Below, one piece after another: positions 1-8,211 of a stretch of 34,820 bases of DNA (position 1 is its first letter; every line of letters starts with the position of its first letter). The stretch comes from Candidatus Methanophagales archaeon (GTDB lineage: Archaea; Halobacteriota; Syntropharchaeia; Alkanophagales; Methanospirareceae). The translations under genes and the position numbers were made by a program. Under the pieces are notes generated by a model. It was not told the origin of the DNA and searched no databases. It saw only the letters and a program-made list of their open reading frames with translations. The stretch covers positions 1-34,820 of the forward strand of contig QENH01000001.1 of the NCBI GenBank assembly GCA_003336485.1, in the 5' to 3' direction.

Positions 1-139
1 CCACGATTCGGTCGATCTCGCCTGCTAAATCTATTTCTCTGCAGATCATGGCTACTATGCCAAGATGATCCATGTTTTTACTGCTATATTCGGCTAAACT
101 TGCCGTCTCTCCTGCATGTGCTTGCGTATTTGGATTCAT
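1..139 (-). CDS. IS1634-like transposase, N-terminal part (runs off left edge)
   Basis: The minus strand from the ATG at 139 is open to the window edge and encodes 46 residues. Residues about 19-37 (YSSKNMDHLGIVAMICREI) match the start of DUF4277, the N-terminal domain of IS1634-type DDE transposases, as I remember that family. The start is the first ATG in frame, preceded by a weak purine-rich stretch. The rest of the gene lies outside the window, so whether it is intact cannot be judged. A transposase here fits the other mobile debris in the first 4 kb. The family call rests on a short stretch. Confidence 0.65.
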   Translation of the reverse strand, partial: MNPNTQAHAGETASLAEYSSKNMDHLGIVAMICREIDLAGEIDRIV

Positions 140-395
140 TTATACTCACATGCTTCGATAAGAAAAGGCACCTATTTAAAGTTATCATTCACCACCTCGC
201 TATTTACCGTAAATTTAAATTTGTAGATAGTTTATATCAAAATGTGCGGAATGTGGGATATATTATTATACAGGGACTTAAAACAAACATTTCTGATATT
301 CATAATAATCAGCTAAAACCTCATGATAGGCATGAAAATGCGAATAGTTCGGTTGTGGTGACAAGAAGTAGTGCACTATTAAGGGTCATAAAAAT
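140..395. other. Gene-free stretch between transposase start and methyltransferase remnant
   Basis: I see no credible gene here. The open frame on the plus strand at 100-399 overlaps the transposase start, has no recognisable domain and no ribosome binding site. The DNA is AT-rich and probably contains the outer end of the IS1634-like element, but I could not place a terminal inverted repeat because the other end is not in the window. Confidence 0.5.
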
Positions 396-785
396 TTAGA
401 AAGAGAGAGTTCCTTTTGTAAATAAGAATATCCTCGCCTGTCTACCTAAATAAATAAAACCACCTCTTTCTACCTCCTCTATTAATTTGTCCTTTGACCC
501 CCTGGTTTTTTCAAACGAAAGTACACCCCAAGCTTTAGAATACGGTGCATCTCAGATATTACATTTTCCAGCCTGCCGGCAATGTACTGAAGCCCAAAAA
601 GGAAGGCAAGGTCAATGCTTCGGTCTGATAGCCTGGTATCAGATGCATTTGCAAGTATAGGTGTGACATTCTTTATTCCCTATCTCCTAATTTTCTCTTT
701 AACTCTTTCTATTGCAAGTGGATGTACAACAACCGCTATTATTAGACCTATTTTTCCAAGCATATAGTTTAATATGTGGGCTATA
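396..785 (-). pseudogene. Decayed class I SAM-dependent methyltransferase (C-terminal remnant)
   Basis: Read on the minus strand this stretch gives a recognisable methyltransferase C-terminal half in pieces. A stretch ending VKEKIRR is followed by an in-frame TAG at 680-682. Next comes a segment containing RSIDLAFLFGLQYIAG, then LENVISEMHRILKLG. A frame change in the C-run at 526-529 leads to VLSFEKTRGSKDKLIEEVER and GGFIYLGRQARIFLFTKG, ending with TAA at 396-398. The pattern (acidic-aromatic strand, then MHRILKxGG) is typical of the UbiE/Methyltransf_11 fold. The N-terminal SAM-binding glycine motif is absent, because homology stops where the nitroreductase gene ends. One stop, one frameshift and a truncation mark it as dead. 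Confidence 0.7.
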
Positions 786-1788
786 CCAGAACTTCTTCTA
801 ATGGTCGCCTTGGTGTATGCTCCTTCTCTTGTTCTATATATCCCAACCGGAAGGTATGTTGAGGGAACACATCGGGCTTTGGAATTAGCTTCGATACCTC
901 AGCCTTCAGTTCCGGAATTTCCAGAATTTGACTCATGGGATGCACACGGATTCCACGTATAGTAGCAGCTAAGCAGACCCGCTCAAAGACCTGCCCGACC
1001 TTGACCTGCGACTCTCTATCGTTCACTTCTGAGCTGATAGCTGCTAGAATCGGAGCGCTCATGAGCACTTCGGAATCTTTCTTTGCTTGCCCTTTGCTCA
1101 GGTTCATGTACGTGACGGTCAACTGCGCCATCTTGGACATCAGCCACGGAGCGCTAAGAAGACCTTGTCCGATCCAGTAGCCAAGTTCTTCGCGGAATGC
1201 AGGGTCGGAAAACTGTATGGCATCGCCACGAATAATCAACTCGTCAGCCTTCCTCTTGGTTTCTAAATCGTCGGTCATATGCAACCAGATATCCCCCTCA
1301 ACGCAGCAATTCTGTAGATGTTGCAGGTCGCCCTGAGGAATTGGACGCTCATCATAGACTTTGCGGTTGGTCCTCCGGTTGAGAATAGCCTCGAATAACG
1401 CAGGATCCCTGAATGGTGTTGGTTGTCCTTGGGGTTTGAGCTTAACGGTAGCGACCAGTTCCTCGTTGGCCGGCTTAGGGAAATAGGTTACCTGATGTCC
1501 ATACCCAAAATGCTCGGCGGCAATTAGCAAGTTCTCCAAAGCACAGCCTACGCTAATATGCTGCTCTCGCAGGTCTGGATCGGCTACCTTCAACCATCGG
1601 GTCCGGTCTATGAAGACCTGAATTTCGTCTTTGCCAACCGAGAATTTCCAAGGTTGTGTGTTGTGGCTGGAAGGCGCAAGGATTGCATAGCGTAGCAAGA
1701 ATTGTAATTTCTCCGTTGGGTCCCTATCCTGAGGGAACTCATGTTCCTTTATTTGCCTGGGTGTTACCCTGGGATCATATTTTTTCAT
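781..1788 (-). CDS. Acg-like nitroreductase-family FMN oxidoreductase
   Basis: A 335-residue protein with the features of the Acg/nitroreductase branch. The N-terminal LRYAILAPSSHNTQPWKF (about residues 32-49) is the FMN-phosphate binding segment of these enzymes. The central FEAILNRRTNRKVYDERP (about 133-150) is the second nitroreductase-like repeat. The family binds FMN and is thought to reduce nitro compounds or quinones or to store flavin; the substrate here is unknown. Length fits the family (about 330). There is no signal peptide or membrane segment, so it is probably cytosolic. Its DNA is visibly more GC-rich than the flanking AT-rich sequence and it is bounded by gene debris, which suggests acquisition by transfer. 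No operon partner is visible. Confidence 0.85.
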   Translation of the reverse strand: MKKYDPRVTPRQIKEHEFPQDRDPTEKLQFLLRYAILAPSSHNTQPWKFSVGKDEIQVFIDRTRWLKVADPDLREQHISVGCALENLLIAAEHFGYGHQVTYFPKPANEELVATVKLKPQGQPTPFRDPALFEAILNRRTNRKVYDERPIPQGDLQHLQNCCVEGDIWLHMTDDLETKRKADELIIRGDAIQFSDPAFREELGYWIGQGLLSAPWLMSKMAQLTVTYMNLSKGQAKKDSEVLMSAPILAAISSEVNDRESQVKVGQVFERVCLAATIRGIRVHPMSQILEIPELKAEVSKLIPKPDVFPQHTFRLGYIEQEKEHTPRRPLEEVLV

Positions 1789-2190
1789 TTTTTACTACCT
1801 GACTTTTAGATAGACGCACGCACGCATGTAAATAAATAAATAATTATCCTGCGTATTGCTTCAGATGAAGCTTTGTATATCACAATCAAGAAGAATACCA
1901 CAAAACCGGCTTTGCTACTAAAGTCTAAAAACGTAGTGACTTTAGGAGCAGATAAAATAGTTTAGGAGCAAAGCTGGTGCAAGTATTAAATATTATGATA
2001 CTACAATAATAAAGCAAAGATTGTAGTTTTAATCAACACGGAAAGTAGCTATAAAGTCTCCTCTAATAAGAAGGCTAATAATGCTTATAGTGGCATAAAA
2101 GGCTCCTATAAATCCTAGTGTCCATAAGAATATTTCAATATACATGCATTCCTGACAAAAAGCAGGGAATAAAAAAATATAACAACCAGC
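1789..2190. other. Gene-free region upstream of nitroreductase
   Basis: About 400 bases without a credible gene. It contains a short GTAAATAAATAAATAATT run near 1830 and the inverted-repeat cluster at 1905-1978 (separate entry). The nitroreductase promoter should lie in the part next to 1788, but no convincing TATA box could be chosen. Confidence 0.5.
1905..1978. repeat. Nested inverted repeats with alternative pairing
   Basis: The arm at 1905-1922 (ACCGGCTTTGCTACTAAA) pairs with 1961-1978 (TTTAGGAGCAAAGCTGGT) at 16 of 18 positions. Part of the same left arm, 1913-1925, can instead pair with 1938-1950 at 12 of 13 positions. The two right arms share an exact 10-base direct repeat, TTTAGGAGCA, at 1941-1950 and 1961-1970. 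The hairpins are mutually exclusive. This could be a regulatory RNA structure, an operator pair, or the end of a lost mobile element. Confidence 0.55.
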
Positions 2191-2415
2191 TCAGAATAAA
2201 AAAATATAAAAAGAAGTGAGTAACCATGTAGTTGTTAAGCAAAATATTCCCAACAAAGACCATCTTCCAAGTGTAATTGTACGAAATCTCGGCACATACA
2301 TAGATTTATCTTTTATTTTTAGTCTTTCAACAACTTGTAACACTACAAATAAAAGAGAAGCCGCACCTACACTATGTAGTAGAGCATATTGAATGGGAGG
2401 TGGAGGGAAGCACAT
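2191..2415 (-). CDS. Small predicted membrane protein, unrecognised
   Basis: A 74-residue open frame with two hydrophobic segments, about residues 15-28 and 50-72, joined by a basic loop. It starts four bases beyond the stop of the neighbouring 106-codon frame, which is mild support for a two-gene unit. I recognise no family. It could also be a fragment or a chance frame, since the surrounding DNA is debris-rich. Confidence 0.3.
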   Translation of the reverse strand: MCFPPPPIQYALLHSVGAASLLFVVLQVVERLKIKDKSMYVPRFRTITLGRWSLLGIFCLTTTWLLTSFYIFLF

Positions 2416-2419
2416 TTGT

Positions 2420-2740
2420 TTAATTTACCTCTAATGGTTGTCCTTTATCCCAAAGATTATCAAAATATCTATTTGCTTCAGCCCAAATCCCTTCGTAGGG
2501 TTTTGAAGTAAATGTACAGTCAAAAGCATCTCCTCCTTTATGATACTTTTCTATCCATAACTGTCTTTGTTCTGGTGTTTCTGGTGTTTCTGGTGTTGAT
2601 GCAATATTAACGTGGTAGGTTAGGGGCTCTTTGAGCAGTCTTACCTTAATAATATCCTTTTTTATGGTATATAAACTATAACTTTGCGTTCGCTCTGCAT
2701 TAATTATCATAACCATCCAACTATAATCTAACTGATGCAT
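2420..2740 (-). CDS. Hypothetical protein, possibly a truncated gene
   Basis: A 106-residue frame. The centre contains a PET repeat encoded by the tandem repeat at 2571-2597. The end (IWAEANRYFDNLWDKGQPLE) loosely resembles C-terminal tails of some archaeal transcriptional-regulator sensor domains; this is a weak impression. The frame begins almost exactly where the IS91-like transposase gene begins on the other strand and is closed by a stop just upstream. It may therefore be the 3' part of a gene cut by that element. Confidence 0.35.
   Translation of the reverse strand: MHQLDYSWMVMIINAERTQSYSLYTIKKDIIKVRLLKEPLTYHVNIASTPETPETPEQRQLWIEKYHKGGDAFDCTFTSKPYEGIWAEANRYFDNLWDKGQPLEVN
2571..2597. 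repeat. Perfect tandem repeat, 3 x 9 bp
   Basis: Three exact copies of TCTGGTGTT. On the minus strand they encode the PETPETPET stretch of the hypothetical protein at 2420-2740. Nine-base units keep the reading frame, so copy number can change without breaking the protein. Confidence 0.9.
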
Positions 2741-3955
2741 CCAGAGATCTTAACACCTGGAACATGCCTTTTCATCGTTCTCCTCTGTCTTACTATCGAT
2801 GCCCCTCTCACGGTCAAACACATATTCGAAGACAATCTCAACTGGGCGGCATTTCACCTTGCAGAAAAAGATAACCTCCGCGATGTCGAAATCAAAGAAG
2901 TCAACAAGATGCTGTCCTGCAAGGACGAGAGTCGTGGCTTCTTCACCTACGAGTGTGAACACTGTGGAACCACAAAAATAGTCTATTTCGGATGCAACAG
3001 TCGCATCTGCACGAATTGTGGCAAGAATCACACGGACAAGTGGGCGAAATCTCTTCAAAACGCATTATTTAATGTGCCCCATCGACATGCAGTATTCACA
3101 ATCTCTGATGCTTTGTGGCCCATTGTGAGGAGAAACCGTTTTCTACAGAAAGTTCTGATGGATGCGGCAATCGTAGCAATCAATGACACGATTTCACACA
3201 AGCATAGAAACGGACGATTGACGGCTGGAGCAGTTGTTGTGCTGCATCCATTTTCTCGGAGTCTGGGCTTTAATCCACATGTCCATATACTTGTAACCGA
3301 AGGAGGGTTCGACAGACATGGCAGGTTCATACACCAAAAATTCATCCCTTTCGATGCTATGCGAAAAACATGGCAATATCAGGTACTTACCCGGTTCAAA
3401 GCGGCACTTCCAAAGAATAGGGTATTTTCAATGCTCATAGACCACCTTTTCAAGAAATATCTCGAGGGATTCTACGTTCATCTTCCAAAAGAATCCAGAA
3501 TCACAAACAAACGAAGGATAGCACGATATGTAGCCAGATACATCCGTCATCCAGCGGTCGCAAACACACGATTGCACCGATACGACGGAAAAACGGTTAC
3601 ATTCTGGTACAAGGATCGTGAGGGTGTGAGGCTTTTCGTGACGATGGAGGTGCAGGAGTTCATTAAAGCATTGATTCAGCACATTCCTGATCGAAATTTC
3701 AAAATGATACGCTATTACGGTGCTTACAGCCGTAGAACAAAAAGAAAACATTCTGGCTATTTACAGAGAAGTTTAAGGCAGGCGACATTCGATGATTTTG
3801 TTACGGATGCGAATAAATGGGCGCCAAAATGTCCAAATTGTGGAAGAAAAATGACACTCGTCTTGTATGAGAAGGGTCCCCCGACAGAAAACGAAGTTTT
3901 TGGTTGTAAATTAGCTGATTGGAACCATCCATTGCTTAGCCCTAGCTACAATTGA
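2735..3955 (+). CDS. IS91-type transposase (HUH rolling-circle, zinc-binding)
   Basis: A 406-residue protein with the layout of IS91-family transposases. An N-terminal zinc-binding domain contains CEHC, then a further Cys, then CTNC (about residues 74-98). A rolling-circle replicase-like catalytic domain follows, with the metal-binding HVH at residues 182-184 and a tyrosine-rich YVARYIRHP helix (about 264-272) that should carry the nucleophile. A C-terminal CPNC knuckle follows (about 369-372). These proteins nick single-stranded DNA and move by rolling-circle transposition. The ATG at 2735 is the only ATG upstream of the conserved region, and no Shine-Dalgarno precedes it. The coding sequence looks intact. 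A hairpin follows 3 bases after the stop codon. Confidence 0.88.
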   Translation: MHPEILTPGTCLFIVLLCLTIDAPLTVKHIFEDNLNWAAFHLAEKDNLRDVEIKEVNKMLSCKDESRGFFTYECEHCGTTKIVYFGCNSRICTNCGKNHTDKWAKSLQNALFNVPHRHAVFTISDALWPIVRRNRFLQKVLMDAAIVAINDTISHKHRNGRLTAGAVVVLHPFSRSLGFNPHVHILVTEGGFDRHGRFIHQKFIPFDAMRKTWQYQVLTRFKAALPKNRVFSMLIDHLFKKYLEGFYVHLPKESRITNKRRIARYVARYIRHPAVANTRLHRYDGKTVTFWYKDREGVRLFVTMEVQEFIKALIQHIPDRNFKMIRYYGAYSRRTKRKHSGYLQRSLRQATFDDFVTDANKWAPKCPNCGRKMTLVLYEKGPPTENEVFGCKLADWNHPLLSPSYN

Positions 3956-3958
3956 TTT

Positions 3959-3984
3959 GCACCCGAAGGGTGCTTTCTTGTTTT
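3959..3984 (+). terminator. Hairpin plus T-rich tail after the IS91-like transposase
   Basis: GCACCC (3959-3964), loop GAA, GGGTGC (3968-3973), then TTTCTTGTTTT. This has the form of an intrinsic terminator. In IS91-type elements a hairpin also marks an element end, so it may be the end of the insertion; the glycosyltransferase fragment becomes readable just beyond it. Confidence 0.6.
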
Positions 3985-3986
3985 GA

Positions 3987-4250
3987 AGGTTTGATGGTGT
4001 GCTCTACTTGCTGATTGGGACCATTACAGAGAAGCGACCGCTGCTGTATATCGGGGTTCCGGGTTTCGTTATGTTTGTTATTGGTGTGTTCTTTGGGATA
4101 TTGTTGCTGCAGCAGTATAATCAGACCCGGTATTTTTCGCTCCCGTATGCGATGCTGGTGGCGATTTTCAGGATCTTTGGCGCGATCGGGCTGTATATGG
4201 GGTTGACGTTTCATGTGATTGCTGGATTGAGAGTGCGGGACGGGAAATGA
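3987..4250 (+). pseudogene. C-terminal membrane tail of a GT2 (dolichol-phosphate-sugar synthase type) glycosyltransferase
   Basis: The frame is open from 3987 and has a GTG at 3999. It encodes ITEKRPLLYIGVPGFVMFVI, then two long hydrophobic segments split by a short QYNQTRYFSLP loop, ending at 4250. This is the usual C-terminal two-helix tail of archaeal DPM1-like family 2 glycosyltransferases (knowledge of the family). The catalytic domain of about 220 residues is missing. The IS91-like element ends immediately upstream, so the 5' part was probably displaced or deleted when the element inserted. The missing half is not elsewhere in this window. An independent 83-residue membrane protein starting at GTG 3999 cannot be ruled out. 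Confidence 0.6.
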
Positions 4251-4255
4251 CGCAT

Positions 4256-4268
4256 CTATATTTAAGGC
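4256..4268 (+). promoter_or_regulatory. Possible archaeal TATA box for the glycosylation operon
   Basis: CTATATTTAAGGC lies about 80 bases before the GTG at 4341, in the only sizeable gap upstream of the long co-directional block. A start site about 25 bases downstream would give a leader of about 55 bases. Position and composition are the only support. Confidence 0.35.
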
Positions 4269-4340
4269 ATATTTGGAGATGCTGAACCACAGAAGATTTC
4301 GATGAACGTATTTTTTTGTATTTACTGAGAGGCGATTTGA

Positions 4341-5540
4341 GTGGACATAATTATTATTCTACTATATTTGCTTTCAGCCTTACTCCTCTGGCAGTTCGTG
4401 GGTTATCCCTCGTTAATGGCAATTGTAGCGTTGAGATCAAAACCCAAAATTAAAGATTATTCTTTCCAACCTTTTGTATCGATTATTGTCGCAACATACA
4501 ACGAAGAGAAAGTAATAGCGCGAAGAATAAAGAATTTAGTTGAATTGGACTATCATAAAGCTAAATATGAGCTAATTGTGGTAGATTCCGGCTCTACCGA
4601 CAATACAACAGAAATTATGGAGAAGCTCATTGAGAAATATGATCCCTCGGATCCACCTTTCAGATTGGTAAAAGAAGATGAGAGACGGGGCAAAGCATCA
4701 GCGATTAATTTTGGAAAGAAACATGCAAAAGGAGAGATTGTACTAGTAACCGATGCAAACTCAATCTATGATAAAAATGTGCTGAATGAGATGATGCCAC
4801 ATTTTAAGGATTCAAACGTGGGTGCGGTCAGTGGAAGATATACTATTTCCAATCCCGACAAAGCCATACCTAGTTCTGAGGCATTTTACTGGGATATCGA
4901 ACATATTGCACTGTTAGGGGAATCGTTTTTGGACAGTATTTCAACAGTTATCGGGACAATAAGTGCATGGAGAATAGAGTTAATGAATTTTAGATCAATA
5001 ACAATCTCTGAAGATTTAGATATGACAATACAAGTAAGACGGAAAGGGTATAAAGTTATATACGAGCCCGAAGCAAAGGTTCATGAACCTTCTGCCATCA
5101 CATCAGAAGACCAGATAAAGCAGAGAAAAAGAACAAGTATTGGGACAATACAGAACATGTTTGAGCATTTAGGCTATTTCATACCACCACGAGATTGGTA
5201 TTCTATGCTCATTTTCCCTTCACACAAAGCTTTAGCAATGTTTTCGCCATTTATCCTGTTAGCTATTCCAATACTATACCTTCTCACTTGGAATATTGAT
5301 GTTGTATTTACGCATTTTGTTTTAACCTTATTTGTTTTTGTAGTGATGTTTGCTCTGTTGATGTTTTTGAAATCGAAATTGATGGAAGATCGAGGTATAA
5401 AATCAAGTTTTTCATTATCTTCAATACCTAAAGTCGTATATTATGTCTTGCTGAACGAATATCTGATATTATTGGCATGGACAGATTTTGTATTTAAAAG
5501 ATATTCAATTTTATGGGAACGGGCGGAGTCAACCCGATAA
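4341..5540 (+). CDS. Membrane-bound family 2 glycosyltransferase (BcsA/hyaluronan-synthase-like)
   Basis: 399 residues. An N-terminal membrane helix (about 4-30) leads into a GT-A domain with VSIIVATYNEEKV (46-58), VDSGSTDNT (81-89), the nucleotide-sugar DxD-type TDAN (137-140), the catalytic ED pair in SEDLDM (223-228), and QRKRT (261-265) in the place of the QxxRW acceptor-side motif. Three C-terminal membrane helices follow (about 295-320, 325-350 and 365-385). The layout is that of processive inner-membrane glycosyltransferases that extend a polysaccharide. The start is GTG with a weak GAGGCG upstream. It heads the plus-strand operon; the radical SAM gene follows after 13 bases. Confidence 0.9.
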   Translation: MDIIIILLYLLSALLLWQFVGYPSLMAIVALRSKPKIKDYSFQPFVSIIVATYNEEKVIARRIKNLVELDYHKAKYELIVVDSGSTDNTTEIMEKLIEKYDPSDPPFRLVKEDERRGKASAINFGKKHAKGEIVLVTDANSIYDKNVLNEMMPHFKDSNVGAVSGRYTISNPDKAIPSSEAFYWDIEHIALLGESFLDSISTVIGTISAWRIELMNFRSITISEDLDMTIQVRRKGYKVIYEPEAKVHEPSAITSEDQIKQRKRTSIGTIQNMFEHLGYFIPPRDWYSMLIFPSHKALAMFSPFILLAIPILYLLTWNIDVVFTHFVLTLFVFVVMFALLMFLKSKLMEDRGIKSSFSLSSIPKVVYYVLLNEYLILLAWTDFVFKRYSILWERAESTR

Positions 5541-5553
5541 AGGAGGTATAAAT

Positions 5554-7005
5554 ATGAAAAGTTACCTATTAAATCCACCATTCGTTCCTCGTTACAGCAG
5601 GAACTCGAGATGGGCTGCAAGATGTAGAGGAGGTGCTTTATATTATCCTATCTGGTTGTCATATACTGCAGGTGTTCTTGAGAAAGAGGGACATAGTGTC
5701 AGGTTAGTAGATGCACCTGCGTGGGACTGGAATATAGAGCATGTAAAAGCGGATGTGAAAAAATTTAAGCCTGATTTAATAGTAGCTGAAAGCAATTTTC
5801 AAAGTTTGTCTAATGATGTAAAAGTTACAAATGAAATAAAAAACGAGAGTAAAGCAGTATCTGTGCAAGTAGGACCTCCTGGCTCTCAGTTTCCAGAGAG
5901 GATATTGAATGATGGTGTGGATATTGTAGCAAGATTTGAATACGATTTTACAATAAGAGATATTGCTAAAGCTATCGAAGAAGGAAAGAATCTGGAGGAT
6001 ATTAAAGGAATTTCCTATAAGGAGAATGGTCGGATAGTACATAATCCAGATAGAGAATTTACAAGTTCTGAAGAGCTCGATGAAATACCGTTTGTAACAG
6101 AAGTATACAAAGAGCACCTTAACATAAAAGACTATTTTCTTGGACATACTCTCTATCCAATGGTTCAGATATTCACTGGTAGGGGCTGCCCGAATCAGTG
6201 CATCTTTTGCTCATGGCCTGAGACATTGATGGGCAGAAAGCACAGGGTCAGAAGTGTTGAGAATGTTGTTGATGAATTTGAATTTGTTGTAAATGAACTT
6301 CCAGAAGTAAAAGAGATATTTATTGAGGATGACACATTCACAATAAACAAAAAGAGGATAAAAGAAATATGCAGCGAGATAAAGCGAAGAAATTTGAGGA
6401 TTGCATGGTCCTGTAATGCACGAGCTGATCTCGACTATGAACCGATGAAGGCAATGAAAGCGGCAGGATGCAGGCTTTTGGATGTGGGATATGAATCGGG
6501 AAGTGATGAAATACTTAAGAATATTAAGAAAGGGATCACGACAGAGGACAGTAAGGAATTTACGAAAGATGCAAGGCGGGCAGGACTTATGATTTTAGCT
6601 GATTTTGTCTTTGGTATGCCGGGGGAGACGAAGGAGACTGCTGAGAAGACCATAAGATTTGCGAAAAAAATTAGACCAAACCTCGTGCAGTTCGCAGTGG
6701 CAACTCCGATTCCAGGCACTGAGTTTTATGATTACGTGAAGGATAATAATTATCTATTGGTTGATGATCTTGAGGAGTCCTTAGATGAAGAAGGATTTCA
6801 GAAATGTATCGTATCTTATCCCAATTTTACAAAGGATGATATAGAAAATTATGTGGAGAGGGCATTGAAGGAATATTATTTAAGGCTTTCATACATACCC
6901 ACAGCTATAAAGATTATTTTGAGGAAGAATGGTTTGCAGGAGTTGAAGGGGATGGTGATGTCTGCGAAGGTGTTTATGAAGTACATGTGGAGGAAAAAAC
7001 TATGA
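5554..7005 (+). CDS. B12-binding-domain radical SAM protein, HpnJ-like
   Basis: 483 residues from the ATG at 5554, chosen because a perfect AGGAGG lies at 5541-5546; the frame extends upstream but without a signal. The N-terminal LNPPF and YPIWLSYTAGVLEKEGH segments and a Rossmann-like stretch to about residue 145 form a degenerate cobalamin-binding domain. I see no DxHxxG, as is usual in this subgroup. The radical SAM [4Fe-4S] motif is CPNQCIFC with Cys 212, 216 and 219. A TIM-barrel and C-terminal extension follow. The N-terminus resembles HpnJ of hopanoid tailoring and related proteins in glycosylation clusters. The substrate is unknown; a glycolipid or sugar modification fits the context. 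Its stop overlaps the next ATG (ATGA). Confidence 0.87.
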   Translation: MKSYLLNPPFVPRYSRNSRWAARCRGGALYYPIWLSYTAGVLEKEGHSVRLVDAPAWDWNIEHVKADVKKFKPDLIVAESNFQSLSNDVKVTNEIKNESKAVSVQVGPPGSQFPERILNDGVDIVARFEYDFTIRDIAKAIEEGKNLEDIKGISYKENGRIVHNPDREFTSSEELDEIPFVTEVYKEHLNIKDYFLGHTLYPMVQIFTGRGCPNQCIFCSWPETLMGRKHRVRSVENVVDEFEFVVNELPEVKEIFIEDDTFTINKKRIKEICSEIKRRNLRIAWSCNARADLDYEPMKAMKAAGCRLLDVGYESGSDEILKNIKKGITTEDSKEFTKDARRAGLMILADFVFGMPGETKETAEKTIRFAKKIRPNLVQFAVATPIPGTEFYDYVKDNNYLLVDDLEESLDEEGFQKCIVSYPNFTKDDIENYVERALKEYYLRLSYIPTAIKIILRKNGLQELKGMVMSAKVFMKYMWRKKL

Positions 7006-8210
7006 GAATAGTGATGGTCGGGTTAGATTTAAATCCACCTTGGGTTGAAGGAATTAGAAATAATGTAAGATTAATTTCGCAGAATTTAATCAAATATAAT
7101 TATGAAGTATCAGTTCTAACAAAAGGTTCTAATAACCAGCCGAATGTGGAATTTATTGAAGGGATGAAATACCATAGGATTTCTATTGGGTATTCTGATA
7201 GCTACCTAAGTGGTGTCTTTATATTTTTGGCAAAGCTACCAATAGAACTTAGAAAAATAATTAAACAAAAAGGAATTGATACTGTTCACAGTCACAGTGT
7301 ATATCCTTTATTAGGTCTTATTACAGGAGTAGTCTCCAGAATTACCGGAGTGAAATCAGTATTTACACTATATTCATCCCCCTATAACAATAGGATAATT
7401 ACCAGTTACCCAAAATTTATAAATATGGGTTTGAAAATTTCGAAAAATAAACTATTAATAAGGATACTATCATTTTTTTTGGATACAATTGTTGTTACAA
7501 GCAATTCTTCTTATGTGAAATTAATATCTATTGGGATAAATAAAAACAAAATAAAACTCATTAATATAGGTATTAACCTGTCGGTTTTTAAACCACTAAA
7601 CGAGGTTAATAGTATGAAAAGCAAACTAAATATGCCCGATAACAGAAAAACAATATTTTTTGCTGGTGATATGTCCCCCTGGAAGGGGTTAGATATTTTT
7701 ATAAAAACGTTAGCAATAATATCTGAAAAACGCTCAGATATATTGGGTTTAGTAGCAGAAAAAGGTACTTTTGAATACCGGCAGAAAAGAATACAACAAA
7801 TCGATAACCTGATTACGCAGAATCGAGTAGATGATTTTATACGTTTCATTGGTCAGTATGAAAATATTTCGGAATTATATGAAATATCAGATGTGGTGGT
7901 GTTTCCATATCTTTCTTCATTTTCACTTATGGATATACCATTATCCTTATTGGAAGCAATGGCAATGGGTAAGCCCGTGATTGCCACGAAGATCGGTGCA
8001 ATTGCAGAGGTTATAGAACACAAAAAAAATGGAATTTTGATCGAACCAAATAATATAGCTGTATTAGCAGATGCGATTCTTTATATGCTTGGAAATAGCG
8101 AAGAATCCAAAATAATGGGAAACGAAGGATCAAAATTGATAAATGAGAAATTCAACATAGACATTATAATACCTGAATGGGAACGAACATATACAGAAAA
8201 ATTACATTAA
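7002..8210 (+). CDS. Family 4 glycosyltransferase (GT-B fold)
   Basis: 402 residues. The ATG at 7002 overlaps the upstream stop as ATGA and has GGAGG at 6989-6993; an in-frame ATG at 6987 is less likely. The N-terminal Rossmann half begins MRIVMVGLDLNPPWVEG and holds HSHSVYPLLGL. The C-terminal half contains FFAGDMSPWKGLDIF (about residues 220-234) and SLLEAMAMGKPVIAT, the E-x7-E sugar-nucleotide binding motif of GT4. It probably transfers a sugar from a nucleotide donor to a growing glycan at the cytoplasmic face. One base separates it from the kinase gene. Confidence 0.9.
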   Translation: MRIVMVGLDLNPPWVEGIRNNVRLISQNLIKYNYEVSVLTKGSNNQPNVEFIEGMKYHRISIGYSDSYLSGVFIFLAKLPIELRKIIKQKGIDTVHSHSVYPLLGLITGVVSRITGVKSVFTLYSSPYNNRIITSYPKFINMGLKISKNKLLIRILSFFLDTIVVTSNSSYVKLISIGINKNKIKLINIGINLSVFKPLNEVNSMKSKLNMPDNRKTIFFAGDMSPWKGLDIFIKTLAIISEKRSDILGLVAEKGTFEYRQKRIQQIDNLITQNRVDDFIRFIGQYENISELYEISDVVVFPYLSSFSLMDIPLSLLEAMAMGKPVIATKIGAIAEVIEHKKNGILIEPNNIAVLADAILYMLGNSEESKIMGNEGSKLINEKFNIDIIIPEWERTYTEKLH

Positions 8211-8211
8211 C

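Noticed and set aside
10-262. Search for a terminal inverted repeat of the left-edge transposon near 236-262 (TGTGCGGAATGTGGG)
   Set aside because: The other end of the element is outside the window, so no repeat can be tested.
100-399. Plus-strand open frame of 99 codons at the left edge
   Set aside because: It overlaps the start of the IS1634-like transposase and the end of the methyltransferase remnant, lacks a ribosome site and any recognisable domain.
1830-1852. GTAAATAAATAAATAA run as a possible phase-variable repeat
   Set aside because: Only three short units in non-coding AT-rich DNA; not enough to argue function.
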